Positions 37,117-47,684 are shown, numbered from the stretch's first letter. The stretch: 64,000 nucleotides of DNA from Pseudomonas linyingensis (GCF_900109175.1 NZ_FNZE01000004.1:143808-207807); one strand, 5' to 3'. The notes: generated from the letters alone by a model not told the origin. Program-made: numbers and translations.

Positions 37117-37241
37117 GTTCGCCTCGCCGAGACGAAAAGGCCGCTGACGAAACGGGAAAGGGACGGGGCACCTGGTCGCGCGCCCCTCGGAAGATCCGGG
37201 GAAAAGTCCGCCCGCACGTGCAGCCCCCCTCTGGAATACAG

Positions 37242-38897
37242 CTAGCCGTGCCCCGGTGCATCGCTCAGGCTGATCTCCAGCAGGTCGATCTCGTGCACCA
37301 GCTTGCGCAGTACATTGCAGTCGATGCTGCGACTGCGCCGCAGGCGGAACAGTTGCTCGCGCTCCGCCGCCAGCGCCTGCAGGCGCAGATCGCGCTCGGC
37401 CTGCATCAGCGCCAGCAGGCTGTCCAGGTCCTCGCCACCGTGATCGCCGTAGTCGAGCCGCCGGCGGTACAGGTCGAGCACCTGCAGGCCGGCCTCGTCG
37501 TAGGCGGAGGCACCACCGCTCGCGGCCGCGGCCTCCGCCACGATCTCCTCGATCCGGCGCATCGCCGCCTCGGTGGCGGAAATCCGCGCCACCGCCTCGC
37601 CATCCTCGTGGGCGGCGTGCTGCAGATCCACCTTCAGGCCGCGGGTGAGCAGCGGCAGGCCGACGCTGGCGATCAGCAGGGAGAAGATGATCACCCCCAT
37701 CGCCAGCAGGATCACCGCCTCCCGCGCCGGGAACGGCGTGCTGTCCTGCAGCGCCAGCGGCAGGGTGAGGATGCCGGCCAGGGTGATCGCCCCGCGCACC
37801 CCCGCGGTGGCCTTGATCGCCAGCAGGCGGACGTGCGGCATGACGTGACGCTCGCCGCGCAGGCGGGCCGGGACGGAGGCGACGAAATGGTACAGCCATA
37901 CCCAGGTGAACCGCAGCGCACCCAGCGCCAGGGTCAGCGCGCCGGCGTAGCCGAGCAGGTGCCACGGGCTCGCCGCGCCGATCCCGCCAGCCACCGCCGG
38001 CAGCGCGTCGATCATGGTCGGCAACTGGGCGCCCAGCAGCAGGAAGATGCCGCCGTTGAGGGCGATCTGCACGGTGTCCCAGACCGCGCTGCGCTGGGTG
38101 CGGGTCACCGCCAGCGCCGGGCCGGACAGCTCGACGTAGTGCATGGCGACGCCGGCGACCGCCGCGGCGAGGATGCCCGACACGTGCAGGTGCTCGCCGG
38201 CCAGGTAGGCGGCGAACGGGATCAGCAGGCTGATCAGGATCTGGATACCCGGCTCCTCGCCGGCGCGCGCGACCAGCACCCGGTTGAGCCGGCCGATCGC
38301 CCAGGTCACCCCCAGGCCGGTGAGCACACCGCCGCCGGCGACCACCACGAAGCTCAGCGAGGCCTGCGCCAGCGAGAAGGAGCCGGTCAGCACCGCGGCC
38401 ACGGCGAAGCTGAAGCAGACCAGGCCGGTGGCGTCGTTGAGCAGCGACTCGCCTTCGAGGATGTGCATCAGTCGCGAGGGCAGCGGCGAGTCGGCGGTCA
38501 TCGCCCCCACCGCCACCGGGTCGGTCGGCGACAGGATCGCCGCCAGGGCGAAGGCCACCGCCAGCGGCACCGCCGGCAGCAGCCAGTGGATGAAGTAGCC
38601 CATCGCCGCCACGGTGAACACCACCAGGCCGATGGCCATGGTCAGGATCGGGCGCCAGTTCTGGAACAACGCGCCCTTGGGGATGCGCCAGCCATCGAGG
38701 AACAGCAGCGGCGGGATGAACAGCAGCAGGAACAGATGCGGCTCGAACTCGATATCGAAGCCGATCACCTCCGACAGCCCGGCGCCGATGAGGATCTGCA
38801 GCAGCGGCAGGGGAAGTTTCCACGGCAGCAGCCGGGCGACGAAGGTGCTGGCCACCAGCGCCAGCAGCAGTACCAGAACGATCGTTACCGCGAACAT
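37242..38897 (-). CDS. CPA1-type Na+/H+ antiporter
   Basis: It has 551 residues from MFAVTIVLVLLLALVASTF; the frame extends 27 codons upstream without a convincing start. About 12 membrane segments are present, with the ion-site motifs LAAILSPTDPVAVGAM and ILEGESLLNDATGLVCF. A 150-residue cytoplasmic C-terminus is rich in charged helices. It exchanges Na+ or K+ for protons to control internal pH. It stands alone between the SulP remnant and tRNA-Thr. Confidence 0.93.
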   Translation of the reverse strand: MFAVTIVLVLLLALVASTFVARLLPWKLPLPLLQILIGAGLSEVIGFDIEFEPHLFLLLFIPPLLFLDGWRIPKGALFQNWRPILTMAIGLVVFTVAAMGYFIHWLLPAVPLAVAFALAAILSPTDPVAVGAMTADSPLPSRLMHILEGESLLNDATGLVCFSFAVAAVLTGSFSLAQASLSFVVVAGGGVLTGLGVTWAIGRLNRVLVARAGEEPGIQILISLLIPFAAYLAGEHLHVSGILAAAVAGVAMHYVELSGPALAVTRTQRSAVWDTVQIALNGGIFLLLGAQLPTMIDALPAVAGGIGAASPWHLLGYAGALTLALGALRFTWVWLYHFVASVPARLRGERHVMPHVRLLAIKATAGVRGAITLAGILTLPLALQDSTPFPAREAVILLAMGVIIFSLLIASVGLPLLTRGLKVDLQHAAHEDGEAVARISATEAAMRRIEEIVAEAAAASGGASAYDEAGLQVLDLYRRRLDYGDHGGEDLDSLLALMQAERDLRLQALAAEREQLFRLRRSRSIDCNVLRKLVHEIDLLEISLSDAPGHG

Positions 38898-38965
38898 CCA
38901 ACCTCCTTGTGCGTTCCTGCGGCGAAACCCGCTCGTACTTGGGCCGAAAGCGGGAGGCCAGAAAC

Positions 38966-38998
38966 GACAAAGGCCCACCCGAAGGTGAGCCTTTGTCT
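38966..38998 (-). terminator. Hairpin downstream of tRNA-Thr
   Basis: GACAAAGGCCCACC (38966-38979) and GGTGAGCCTTTGTC (38985-38998) form a stem with one internal mismatch and a CGAA loop, followed on the minus strand by a short T-containing run. It lies 10 bases past the tRNA 3' end and probably terminates it. Confidence 0.8.
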
Positions 38999-39007
38999 GA
39001 AGTCTGA

Positions 39008-39083
<76 letters not shown>

Positions 39084-39141
39084 AATGGCTCGGGATTATA
39101 GCGATTGGCGCGCCGGAGTAAACCCGGAAATGCCTGAATCC

Positions 39142-39969
39142 TCAGGGATTTGCATCACTCCGCGGCTCGGCCCGCACAAATTCCAGGGCATGTTTCAGGC
39201 TCGCCGTGGACAGCTCGCCCAGGTGGCGGTGGCGCAACTGGCCGTCGGCGGCGTAGAACAGGGTGGTCGGCAGGGTGCGCGAGCCGGTGTGCTGGCCGAG
39301 GCGGCTGGCGCCGTCGAGCAGCACGTCGTGAGTGTCCATGCCCTGGTGGGCAAGAAAGCGCACCACCTCGGCGGCGCCTTCGCCCTGGTTGACCAACAGG
39401 AAGCGCATCTCCGGCTCGCTCTGCCGAGCAGCCAGCAGCACCGGCATCTCGCGCCGGCACGGCGGGCACCACGTGGCCCACAGGTTGACCACCAGCGGCT
39501 GGCCGACCAGGCCGGCCAGTTGCACCGGGCGGCCGGCGAGGTCGTGGAGGACCAGCTCGGGCAGGCGGCTGCCGCGCTCGAACTGCTGCAGGGCAAAGCT
39601 GCCGAGGCCCCAGAGCAGGCCACCGGCCAGCAGGCCGAGCGCCAGCGGACGACGCAGCAGCGGGCGACGCCAGGCGTAGCCGAGGCCGACCAGCAGCGCG
39701 CCGAGCAGACCGGGCAACGGCAGGAAGCCGCCGTCGCGGATGTCCAGCGTCTGCCAGGGCGCGGCCGCGTAGTCGCCGGCGTAGTGAGCGACAAAGGCCA
39801 GCCGCGCCAGCACGAGACCGCCGAGCAGCATGGCGAACAGCGCCGGTTCGGGATCGGTCGCGCGCCGCCGCCCCACCCACCAGCCGCAGCCCCAGGCGAG
39901 CGCGAAGGCCAGCAGCAACAGCAAGGAGCGCACCGGCAGCGCCAGCGGGCCGAGATCGAGGGTCAGCAT
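39142..39969 (-). CDS. TlpA-like thioredoxin protein with multi-pass N-terminal membrane domain
   Basis: It has 275 residues from MLTLDLGPLALPVRSLLLLLAF. Residues 1-130 hold several hydrophobic segments resembling part of the prolipoprotein diacylglyceryl transferase fold (GLVLARLAFV, GGFLPLPGLLGALLVGLGYAWRRP). Residues 140-275 are a TlpA/DsbE thioredoxin domain with VVNLWATWCPPCRREMPVL (CPPC active site). It is probably a membrane-tethered periplasmic disulfide reductase. No charge-rich catalytic Lgt residues are obvious, so the first domain is likely just an anchor. Confidence 0.85.
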   Translation of the reverse strand: MLTLDLGPLALPVRSLLLLLAFALAWGCGWWVGRRRATDPEPALFAMLLGGLVLARLAFVAHYAGDYAAAPWQTLDIRDGGFLPLPGLLGALLVGLGYAWRRPLLRRPLALGLLAGGLLWGLGSFALQQFERGSRLPELVLHDLAGRPVQLAGLVGQPLVVNLWATWCPPCRREMPVLLAARQSEPEMRFLLVNQGEGAAEVVRFLAHQGMDTHDVLLDGASRLGQHTGSRTLPTTLFYAADGQLRHRHLGELSTASLKHALEFVRAEPRSDANP

Positions 39970-40099
39970 CGGGCCTCCACGGCGGAGATCGGCGGCATCG
40001 GATATCCTTGTCGGAGCGATTCGGGCGGCCATCTTCGCCCGCAGCGCGTAGCGGGGCCAGCCCGGCGCCGTTACCGGAAATGACCTGCGGAGCAACTCC

Positions 40100-40228
40100 A
40101 TGCGCATCCTGCTCACCGGCGGTGCCGGTTTCATCGGCTCGGCGCTGGTGCGCCACCGCGGGCATCAGCTGCTCTCCCCCCGCGACGCCCAGGGCGCGGA
40201 CCTGGACGACGCCGAGGTATTCGACTGA
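40100..40228 (+). pseudogene. Collapsed rml remnant: RmlB N-terminus fused to RmlC-like C-terminus
   Basis: The 42-residue frame opens MRILLTGGAGFIGSALVRH, the dinucleotide-binding start of dTDP-glucose 4,6-dehydratase. It ends LLSPRDAQGADLDDAEVFD, which resembles the C-terminus of the RmlC epimerase (LLSxKDxxGxxxxDADxF). All catalytic parts of both enzymes are missing. The stop overlaps the rmlD start (TGATG). I infer one large deletion that joined the first and last codons of two rml genes in frame. Confidence 0.65.
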
Positions 40229-41097
40229 TGAAGATCCTGCTGCTCGGCGCCCACGGCCAGCTCGGCCACAGCCTCGCCCCGCTGCTGGCCAGTTGCGGCG
40301 ATCTGCAGGCGCTGACCCGCGCCGAGCTGGACCTGCACGACCGGGCCGCGCTGCGCCAGTGCCTGCGTCGCGAGCGGCCGCAGTTGGTGGTCAACGCCGC
40401 GGCGTACACCGCGGTGGAGCAGGCCGAGCGCGAGCCGGCGGCAGCCTTCGCCCTCAACGCCGAGGCTCCCGCCGTGATGGCCGAGGAGGCCGCCGCGCTG
40501 GGCGCCTGGCTGCTGCACTACTCCACCGACTACGTCTTCGACGGCCGCCTCGGTCGGCCATACCGGGAAACCGACGCCTGCGCACCGCTGAATGTCTACG
40601 GGCACAGCAAGCTGAGCGGCGAACAGGCCATCGCTGCGGCCGGCGGGCCGCACCTGATCCTGCGTAGCAGCTGGCTGTACAGCCGCCACGGCCACAACTT
40701 CCTGCTCACCATGCAGCGCCTGCTGCGCGAGCGCGCCGAGGTGCGCGTGGTCGCCGACCAGCTCGGCAATCCGACCAGCTGTGCGGCCCTCGCCGCGGCC
40801 TCGACGGCGCTGGTGGCGCGCATCGCCGCCGGCAATCCCGGCCCGGCCGGGCTGTACCACGCCAGCTGCAGCGGCGGCGCCAGCTGGTACGACCTCGCCC
40901 AGGCGATCGCCGCCGACCTGCGCGGCCACGGCGAGACCTGCGCGCGCCTGCTGCCGGTCGCCGCCGCCGACTATCCGAGCGCGGTGGCGCGGCCGACCGA
41001 CTCACGCCTGGACTGCAGCGCGCTGGCCCGCGACTGGGGGGTGGCGATGCCGGACTGGCGCAGCGCGCTGGCGGCCTGTCTGGCCGGCCCGGCCTGA
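40228..41097 (+). CDS. rmlD: dTDP-4-dehydrorhamnose reductase
   Basis: It has 289 residues. The nucleotide-binding loop is LLLGAHGQLGHSLAPLL, the catalytic set includes YSTDYVFDG and YGHSKLSGEQ (Tyr-x3-Lys), and RSSWLYSRHGHNF and RPTDSRLDCSAL are typical RmlD blocks. It reduces dTDP-4-keto-L-rhamnose with NADPH in dTDP-rhamnose synthesis. It appears intact even though rmlB, rmlA and rmlC are absent from this locus, so its substrate must come from elsewhere or it is obsolete. Confidence 0.93.
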   Translation: MKILLLGAHGQLGHSLAPLLASCGDLQALTRAELDLHDRAALRQCLRRERPQLVVNAAAYTAVEQAEREPAAAFALNAEAPAVMAEEAAALGAWLLHYSTDYVFDGRLGRPYRETDACAPLNVYGHSKLSGEQAIAAAGGPHLILRSSWLYSRHGHNFLLTMQRLLRERAEVRVVADQLGNPTSCAALAAASTALVARIAAGNPGPAGLYHASCSGGASWYDLAQAIAADLRGHGETCARLLPVAAADYPSAVARPTDSRLDCSALARDWGVAMPDWRSALAACLAGPA

Positions 41098-41137
41098 GCG
41101 CCCCATAATGCCGGCAGACTCCCTGCCGACCGCCGTC

Positions 41138-42952
41138 ATGACCTTCTCGCTCAACCCGTTCCGCCGCCCGCGCTGGCGCACCCTGGTCCTGCTCGCCCTG
41201 CTGCTGGCCTCGCTGCTGTGGCCGATCGAGCACCTGGCCACGCGTTACTACCGCGAACGGGTCGCCGAGCAGAGCGCGCAGACCCTCGAGCTGTACGTCG
41301 CCAACCTGCGCGGCACCCTGCGCCGCTACGAGGCGCTGCCGCACATCATGGGCGACCTACCGGCGCTGCGCGGCGCCCTGCGCGCGGCGGAGGACGCCGA
41401 CAGCGTCAACGCCGCCAACCAACTGCTCGAGCGGGTTCGCCGGCAGAGCGGCGCCGACGTGATCTACCTGATGAACCCGGCCGGCCTGACCCTGGCGGCA
41501 TCCAACTGGAGCGAATACGACGCCTTCGTCGGGCGCAACTTCGCCTTCCGCCCGTACTTCCGCGAGGCGCTGGCCGGGCGTCCCGCGCAGTTCTTCGGCC
41601 TCGGCACCACCTCCGGCAAGCGCGGCTACTACTTCGCCACCGCGGTGCGCGACGGCCACGAAGTACTCGGCGTGCTGGTGGTCAAGGTCGACCTCGACCA
41701 CACCGAGACCCTGCTCGGCTCGACCCCCGAGCAGCTGCTGGTGACCGACGCCCAGGGCGTGGTGATCCTCACCTCGCGCCCGGAGTGGCGCTTTCGCGCC
41801 ACCCGCGAACTGAGCGGCGCCGAGCGCGCCGAGATCGCCGCCAACCTGCCCTACCCGACCCAGCAGCCGCAGCCGCTGGCACTCAGCGACCAGGACTGGC
41901 TGCGGCAGAGCCAACTGCTCGCCGAAACCGGCTGGACGGCGAGCATCCTCGCCCCGCGCAGCCTGGTCGAGCGCCCGGTGCAGAGCGTGATGGCGATCGC
42001 CGCGGCGACCCTGCTGGCGATCCTGCTGCTGCTCGCCGTGCTGCTGCAGCGCCGCCGCCACCTGCTCGAACGCCTGGCCCTCGACGCCCGCGCCCGCCAG
42101 GAGCTGGAGCAGCGCGTCGCCGAGCGCACCGAGGACCTGGTCGCGCTGACCGAGCGTCTCAAGCGGGAGGTACTCGAACGCGAGCAGGCCCAGCAGGAGC
42201 TGGTGCGCGCCCAGGACGAAGTGGTCCAGGCCGGCAAGCTCTCCGCACTGGGCACCATGAGCGCGAGCATCAGCCACGAACTCAACCAGCCGCTGGCGGC
42301 GATCCGCAGCTACGCCGACAACGCCGGCGTGCTGCTCGACCACGGCCGCGTCGACGACGCCCGCGGCAACCTCAGGCTGATCAGCGAGCTGACCGCGCGC
42401 ATGGCCTCGATCATCAGTCATCTCAAGGCCTTCGCCCGCCGCGACCGCAAGGCGCCGGAAAGCGTGGCCCTGCAGCCGGCGCTGGACGATGCCCTGGCCC
42501 TGCTGGCCAGCCAGCGCCGGGCCCTGCAGGTGGAGCTGCTGCGCGACCTGCCGGAGGCCACCCTGTGGGTGCAGGCCGGCGAGACGCGCCTGCGCCAAGT
42601 GCTCGGCAACCTGCTGGCCAACGCCTTCGACGCCCTGAGCGAGAAGGCGCCGCCGCGGCGCCTGTGGATCAGCGCACAGCCCCTCGCCGACGGGCGCATC
42701 AGCCTGAGCCTGCGCGACAACGGCCCGGGCTTCACCGCCGAGGCGCTGGCGCGCGCCCGCGAGCCGTTCTTCACCACCAAGACCACCGCCCGCGGCCTCG
42801 GCCTCGGCCTGGCCATCTGCGACACGCTGACCCACGCCCTCGGCGGCGAGCTGCTGCTGGCCAACCACCCGCAAGGCGGCGCGCTGGTCACCCTCAACCT
42901 GCTGCCGGCCGCCACCGGCATCGGCACCCAGTCCCCGGAGGATTGCCCATGA
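41138..42952 (+). CDS. dctB: C4-dicarboxylate sensor histidine kinase DctB
   Basis: It has 604 residues from MTFSLNPFRRPRWR; an ATG at 41108 would add ten residues. The first membrane segment (12-32) is followed by a periplasmic double-PAS (dCache) sensor of about 260 residues (NFAFRPYFREALAGRPAQFFGLGTTSGKRGYYFA). A second membrane segment, a coiled coil and the kinase core come next: LGTMSASISHELNQPLAAIRSYADN (H-box), RQVLGNLLANAFDAL (N), DNGPGF and RGLGLGLAI (G). It senses C4-dicarboxylates and phosphorylates DctD, whose gene overlaps it. Confidence 0.94.
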   Translation: MTFSLNPFRRPRWRTLVLLALLLASLLWPIEHLATRYYRERVAEQSAQTLELYVANLRGTLRRYEALPHIMGDLPALRGALRAAEDADSVNAANQLLERVRRQSGADVIYLMNPAGLTLAASNWSEYDAFVGRNFAFRPYFREALAGRPAQFFGLGTTSGKRGYYFATAVRDGHEVLGVLVVKVDLDHTETLLGSTPEQLLVTDAQGVVILTSRPEWRFRATRELSGAERAEIAANLPYPTQQPQPLALSDQDWLRQSQLLAETGWTASILAPRSLVERPVQSVMAIAAATLLAILLLLAVLLQRRRHLLERLALDARARQELEQRVAERTEDLVALTERLKREVLEREQAQQELVRAQDEVVQAGKLSALGTMSASISHELNQPLAAIRSYADNAGVLLDHGRVDDARGNLRLISELTARMASIISHLKAFARRDRKAPESVALQPALDDALALLASQRRALQVELLRDLPEATLWVQAGETRLRQVLGNLLANAFDALSEKAPPRRLWISAQPLADGRISLSLRDNGPGFTAEALARAREPFFTTKTTARGLGLGLAICDTLTHALGGELLLANHPQGGALVTLNLLPAATGIGTQSPEDCP

Positions 42953-44322
42953 CCATCGTCGCCGCCGAAACCGAAGTGCTGCTGATCGACGACGACCCGC
43001 ACCTGCGCCAGGCGCTGAGCCAGACCCTCGATCTGGCCGGTCTGCGCGTGCAGGCGCTGGGCGACGCCCGCGGCGTGGCCGTGGCCCTGCCGGCGGACTG
43101 GCCGGGGGTGGTGGTCAGCGACATCCGCATGCCCGGCCTCGACGGCCTGCAGCTGCTCGGCCAAGTGCACGACCGCGATGGCGAGCTGCCGGTGATCCTG
43201 ATCACCGGCCACGGCGACGTGCCGCTGGCGGTGCAGGCGATGCGCGCCGGCGCCTGGGATTTCCTGGAAAAGCCCTTCCCCAGCGACACCCTGCTCGACG
43301 GCGTGCGTCGCGCCCTGGCCATGCGACGCCTGGTGCTGGAGAACCGCCAGCTGCGCCAGACCCTGTCCGGCCGCGACGCCCTGGAGGGTCGCCTGATCGG
43401 CCTGTCGCCGGGCATCGCGCGCCTGCGCCAGCAGGTCGCCGCGCTGGCGCGCACCAATGCCGACGTGCTGATCCTCGGCGAGACCGGCAGCGGCAAGGAG
43501 GTGGTGGCGCGCGCCCTGCACGACCTGTCGGCGCGCCGCGACGGCCCGTTCGTGGCGATCAACGCCGGCGCGCTGGCCGAGTCGGTGGTGGAGAGCGAGC
43601 TGTTCGGCCATGAGGCCGGCGCCTTCACCGGCGCCAGCAAGCGGCGCATTGGCAAGTTCGAGTTCGCCAACGGCGGCACCCTGTTCCTCGACGAGATCGA
43701 GAGCATGAGCCTCGACGTGCAGGTCAAGCTGCTGCGCCTGTTGCAGGAACGCGCGGTCGAGCGCCTCGGCTCCAACCAGCTGATCCCGCTGGACATCCGG
43801 GTGATCGCGGCGACCAAGGAGGACCTGCGCCTGGCCGCCGACCAGGGCCGCTTCCGCGCCGACCTGTACTACCGGCTCAACGTCGCGCCGCTGCGCATCC
43901 CTCCGCTGCGCGAGCGCGGCGACGACGTGCTGCTGCTGTTCCGCCACTTCAGCGAGGCGGCGGCCGGCCGGCACGGCCTGCCGCTGCGCGAGGCGGACGC
44001 CAGCCAGCGCGCCGCCCTGCTCACCCACGCCTGGCCGGGCAACGTGCGCGAACTGCAGAACGCCGCCGAACGCTTCGCGCTGGGCCTCGACCTGGGCCTT
44101 GGCGAAGCGATGATCGCGCTGCCGAGCGACGACAACCTGGCGGCGCGGGTCGAGGCCTTCGAGCGCAGCCTGATCGCCGCCGAGCTGGCCCGCGGTCACG
44201 GCTCGTTGCGCAGCCTGGCCGAGGCGCTCGGCGTGCCGCGCAAGACCCTGCACGACAAGCTGCGCAAGCACGGCCTGAGCCTCGGCGAGGCTGGCGGAAA
44301 TCCGCACGACGACCTCGACTGA
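42949..44322 (+). CDS. dctD: Sigma-54-dependent response regulator DctD
   Basis: It has 457 residues. The receiver (1-125) has LLIDDDPHLRQAL and phospho-acceptor Asp in VVVSDIRMPGLDGLQ. The AAA+ domain (150-380) has Walker A ILGETGSGKEVVARALHD, the sigma-54 contact GAFTGASKRRIGKFEFANGGTLFLDEIES, and arginine-finger region. The C-terminal Fis-type helix-turn-helix is SLRSLAEALGVPRKTLHDKLRKHGL. The start overlaps the dctB stop (ATGA). It activates dctPQM from the tandem sites at 44294-44340. Confidence 0.96.
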   Translation: MTIVAAETEVLLIDDDPHLRQALSQTLDLAGLRVQALGDARGVAVALPADWPGVVVSDIRMPGLDGLQLLGQVHDRDGELPVILITGHGDVPLAVQAMRAGAWDFLEKPFPSDTLLDGVRRALAMRRLVLENRQLRQTLSGRDALEGRLIGLSPGIARLRQQVAALARTNADVLILGETGSGKEVVARALHDLSARRDGPFVAINAGALAESVVESELFGHEAGAFTGASKRRIGKFEFANGGTLFLDEIESMSLDVQVKLLRLLQERAVERLGSNQLIPLDIRVIAATKEDLRLAADQGRFRADLYYRLNVAPLRIPPLRERGDDVLLLFRHFSEAAAGRHGLPLREADASQRAALLTHAWPGNVRELQNAAERFALGLDLGLGEAMIALPSDDNLAARVEAFERSLIAAELARGHGSLRSLAEALGVPRKTLHDKLRKHGLSLGEAGGNPHDDLD

Positions 44323-44340
44323 CCTGGCGGAATTCCGCCA
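44294..44340. promoter_or_regulatory. Tandem DctD-type upstream activator sites
   Basis: Site 1 GCGGAAATCCGC (44294-44305) lies inside the last codons of dctD. Site 2 TGGCGGAATTCCGCCA (44325-44340) is a perfect palindrome just after its stop. Their centres are about 33 bases apart, near three helical turns, and about 150-190 bases before the -24 element. Both share GCGGA-N2-TCCGC, which resembles the DctD sites known upstream of rhizobial dctA. Confidence 0.75.
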
Positions 44341-44485
44341 GCCCGCCTGCCGCGAACGCCTCTCCGGCGTTCGCCATGCCACCTCGACCAGCCCCTAGAC
44401 CAAAGTCGCAGCCACCCCTGCAAGGCCCGCGCCAGAGGCCTTGGCGGTCGCCTGCGGGTGCGCGGCGCATCACATTCCCGGCTGC

Positions 44486-45636
<1,151 letters not shown>

Positions 45637-45663
45637 GCTTCAGCCAAGCGATTGGTTCGCCCG

Positions 45664-45711
45664 CGGGGCGGGCGCCGCCGACAGCCACAGAGCTGCCCGC
45701 CGCCCGCCCCG
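45664..45711 (+). terminator. Hairpin between dctP and dctQ
   Basis: CGGGGCGGGCG (45664-45674) and CGCCCGCCCCG (45701-45711) are exact inverted repeats around a 26-base loop, with TCTTT six bases downstream. It probably attenuates readthrough or stabilises dctP mRNA so that the binding protein exceeds the membrane subunits. Confidence 0.65.
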
Positions 45712-45738
45712 ACGCTCTTTCCAGCGGAGATACCTGCC

Positions 45739-46371
45739 ATGAACGCCTTGCGCCTGGTCTGGGATCGTTTCGAGGAAGGCTTCATCGTCTTTCTGCTGAC
45801 GGCCATGACCCTGGTGACGTTCGTCTACGTCATCCTCAACAACCTGTACACGCTGTTCTACAGCCTGGGCGACCGCTTCGAGGGCGCCAGCGACTTCTTC
45901 TTCGCCATCGGCGACGCCATTCTCGATCTGGCCCAGGCGATGACCTGGAGCAACGCGCTGACCAAGGCGCTGTTCGCCTGGCTGATCTTCTTCGGCCTGG
46001 CCTACGGCGTGCGCACCGCCGGCCACATCGGCGTCGACGCACTGGTCAAGCTGGCCAGCAAGCCGGTGCAGCGCGTCATCGGCCTGATCGCCTGCACCGC
46101 CTGCCTGGCCTACGCCGGCCTGCTCGCGGTGGGCAGCTTCGAGTGGATGCAGACCCTGTTCACCGCCGCCATCGGCGCCGAGGATCTCGGCCACTTCGGC
46201 GTCCAGCAGTGGCACATCGGCCTGATCGTGCCGGTCGGCTTCGCCATGGTGTTTATCCGCTTCCTGGAGATCTTCGTGCGCATCCTCAAGAACCAGCAGA
46301 CCGGCCTGGGCCTGGCCGACGAGGCCGCCGAGGTCATGAAGCTGACCGACCATGAGGAGCTGAACAAATGA
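45739..46371 (+). CDS. dctQ: TRAP transporter small permease DctQ
   Basis: It has 210 residues from MNALRLVWDRFEEGFIVFLL; the frame extending further upstream is the intergenic hairpin. Four hydrophobic segments are present, with WLIFFGLAYGVRTAGHIGVDALV as the family signature in the second half. It is the small membrane subunit that stabilises DctM. It overlaps dctM by an ATGA. Confidence 0.94.
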   Translation: MNALRLVWDRFEEGFIVFLLTAMTLVTFVYVILNNLYTLFYSLGDRFEGASDFFFAIGDAILDLAQAMTWSNALTKALFAWLIFFGLAYGVRTAGHIGVDALVKLASKPVQRVIGLIACTACLAYAGLLAVGSFEWMQTLFTAAIGAEDLGHFGVQQWHIGLIVPVGFAMVFIRFLEIFVRILKNQQTGLGLADEAAEVMKLTDHEELNK

Positions 46372-47651
46372 CCATCCTGTTCCTGTTCCTCGCCCTGTTC
46401 GTGCTGATGTTCATCGGCGTGCCGATCGCCGTGTCGCTCGGCCTGGCCGGCTCGGTCACCATCATGCTGTTCAGCCCGGACTCGGTGCGCTCGCTGGCGA
46501 TCAAGCTGTTCGAGACCTCCGAGCACTACACCCTGCTGGCCATCCCGTTCTTCCTGCTCGCCGGCGCCTTCATGACCACCGGCGGCGTGGCGCGCCGGCT
46601 GATCGACTTCGCCAACGCCTGCGTCGGCCACATCCGTGGCGGCCTGGCGATCGGCGCGGTGTTCGCCTGCATGCTGTTCGCCGCCCTGTCCGGCTCCTCG
46701 CCGGCCACCGTGGCCGCGGTCGGCTCGATCGCCATCGCCGGGATGGTGCGCTCCGGCTACCCGCAGGCGTTCGGCGCCGGCATCGTCTGCAACGCCGGCA
46801 CCCTGGGCATCCTCATCCCGCCCTCGGTGGTGATGGTGGTGTACGCCGCGGCCACCGAGACCTCGGTCGGCAAGCTGTTCATGGCCGGCGTGGTGCCGGG
46901 CATCCTGCTCGGCGTGGTGCTGATGACGGCGATCTACATCATCGCGGTGAAGAAGAACTTGCCGGCCCTGCCACGCGCCTCCGTGCGCGAGTGGCTGTCC
47001 GCCGCGCGCAAGGCGATCTGGGGCCTGCTGCTGATGGTGATCATCCTCGGCGGCATCTACTCGGGCATGTTCACCCCCACCGAGGCGGCCGCCGTGGCGG
47101 CGGTGTACTCCGGCTTCGTCGCCCTGTTCGTCTACAAGGACATGAGCCTGCGCGAGTGCCCGAAGGTGATCCTCGAGTCGGGCAAGCTGAGCATCATGCT
47201 GATGTTCATCATCGCCAACGCCATGCTGTTCGCCCACGTGCTGACCACCGAGCAGATCCCGCAGACCATCACCTCCTGGGTGATCGACATGGGCCTGTCG
47301 CCGTGGATGTTCCTGCTGGTGGTGAACATCGTGCTGCTGGTCGCCGGCGCCTTCATGGAGCCCTCGGCGATCATCCTGATCCTCGCGCCGATCCTGTTCC
47401 CGATCGCCGTGCAGCTGGGCATCGATCCGATCCACCTCGGCATCATCATGGTGGTGAACATGGAGATCGGCCTGATCACCCCGCCGGTCGGCCTCAACCT
47501 GTTCGTCACCTCGGCGGTCACTGGCATGCCGGTCAGCGCGGTGATCCGCGCCGCCATGCCGTGGCTGATGATGCTGATCGGTTTCCTGGTGATCATCACC
47601 TACATCCCGGCGGTCTCGCTGGCGCTGCCCAACTGGCTGGGGATGAGCTGA
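46368..47651 (+). CDS. dctM: TRAP transporter large permease DctM
   Basis: It has 427 residues with about 12 hydrophobic segments. The N-terminal FLALFVLMFIGVPIAVSLGLAG, the FAALSGSSPATVAAVGSIAIAGM loop and the C-terminal MEIGLITPPVGLNLFVTSAV are DctM hallmarks. It couples C4-dicarboxylate uptake to a sodium gradient. It is last in dctPQM and followed by a strong terminator. Confidence 0.96.
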   Translation: MTILFLFLALFVLMFIGVPIAVSLGLAGSVTIMLFSPDSVRSLAIKLFETSEHYTLLAIPFFLLAGAFMTTGGVARRLIDFANACVGHIRGGLAIGAVFACMLFAALSGSSPATVAAVGSIAIAGMVRSGYPQAFGAGIVCNAGTLGILIPPSVVMVVYAAATETSVGKLFMAGVVPGILLGVVLMTAIYIIAVKKNLPALPRASVREWLSAARKAIWGLLLMVIILGGIYSGMFTPTEAAAVAAVYSGFVALFVYKDMSLRECPKVILESGKLSIMLMFIIANAMLFAHVLTTEQIPQTITSWVIDMGLSPWMFLLVVNIVLLVAGAFMEPSAIILILAPILFPIAVQLGIDPIHLGIIMVVNMEIGLITPPVGLNLFVTSAVTGMPVSAVIRAAMPWLMMLIGFLVIITYIPAVSLALPNWLGMS

Positions 47652-47684
47652 TTCCAGCGTGCGTTTTGGCTTGAAAGGCGTTTG

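Noticed and set aside
41218..44322. 1034-codon frame continuous with dctD
   Set aside because: Only the part from 42949 is DctD. The first two thirds run out of frame through dctB and are Arg/Pro/Ala-rich.
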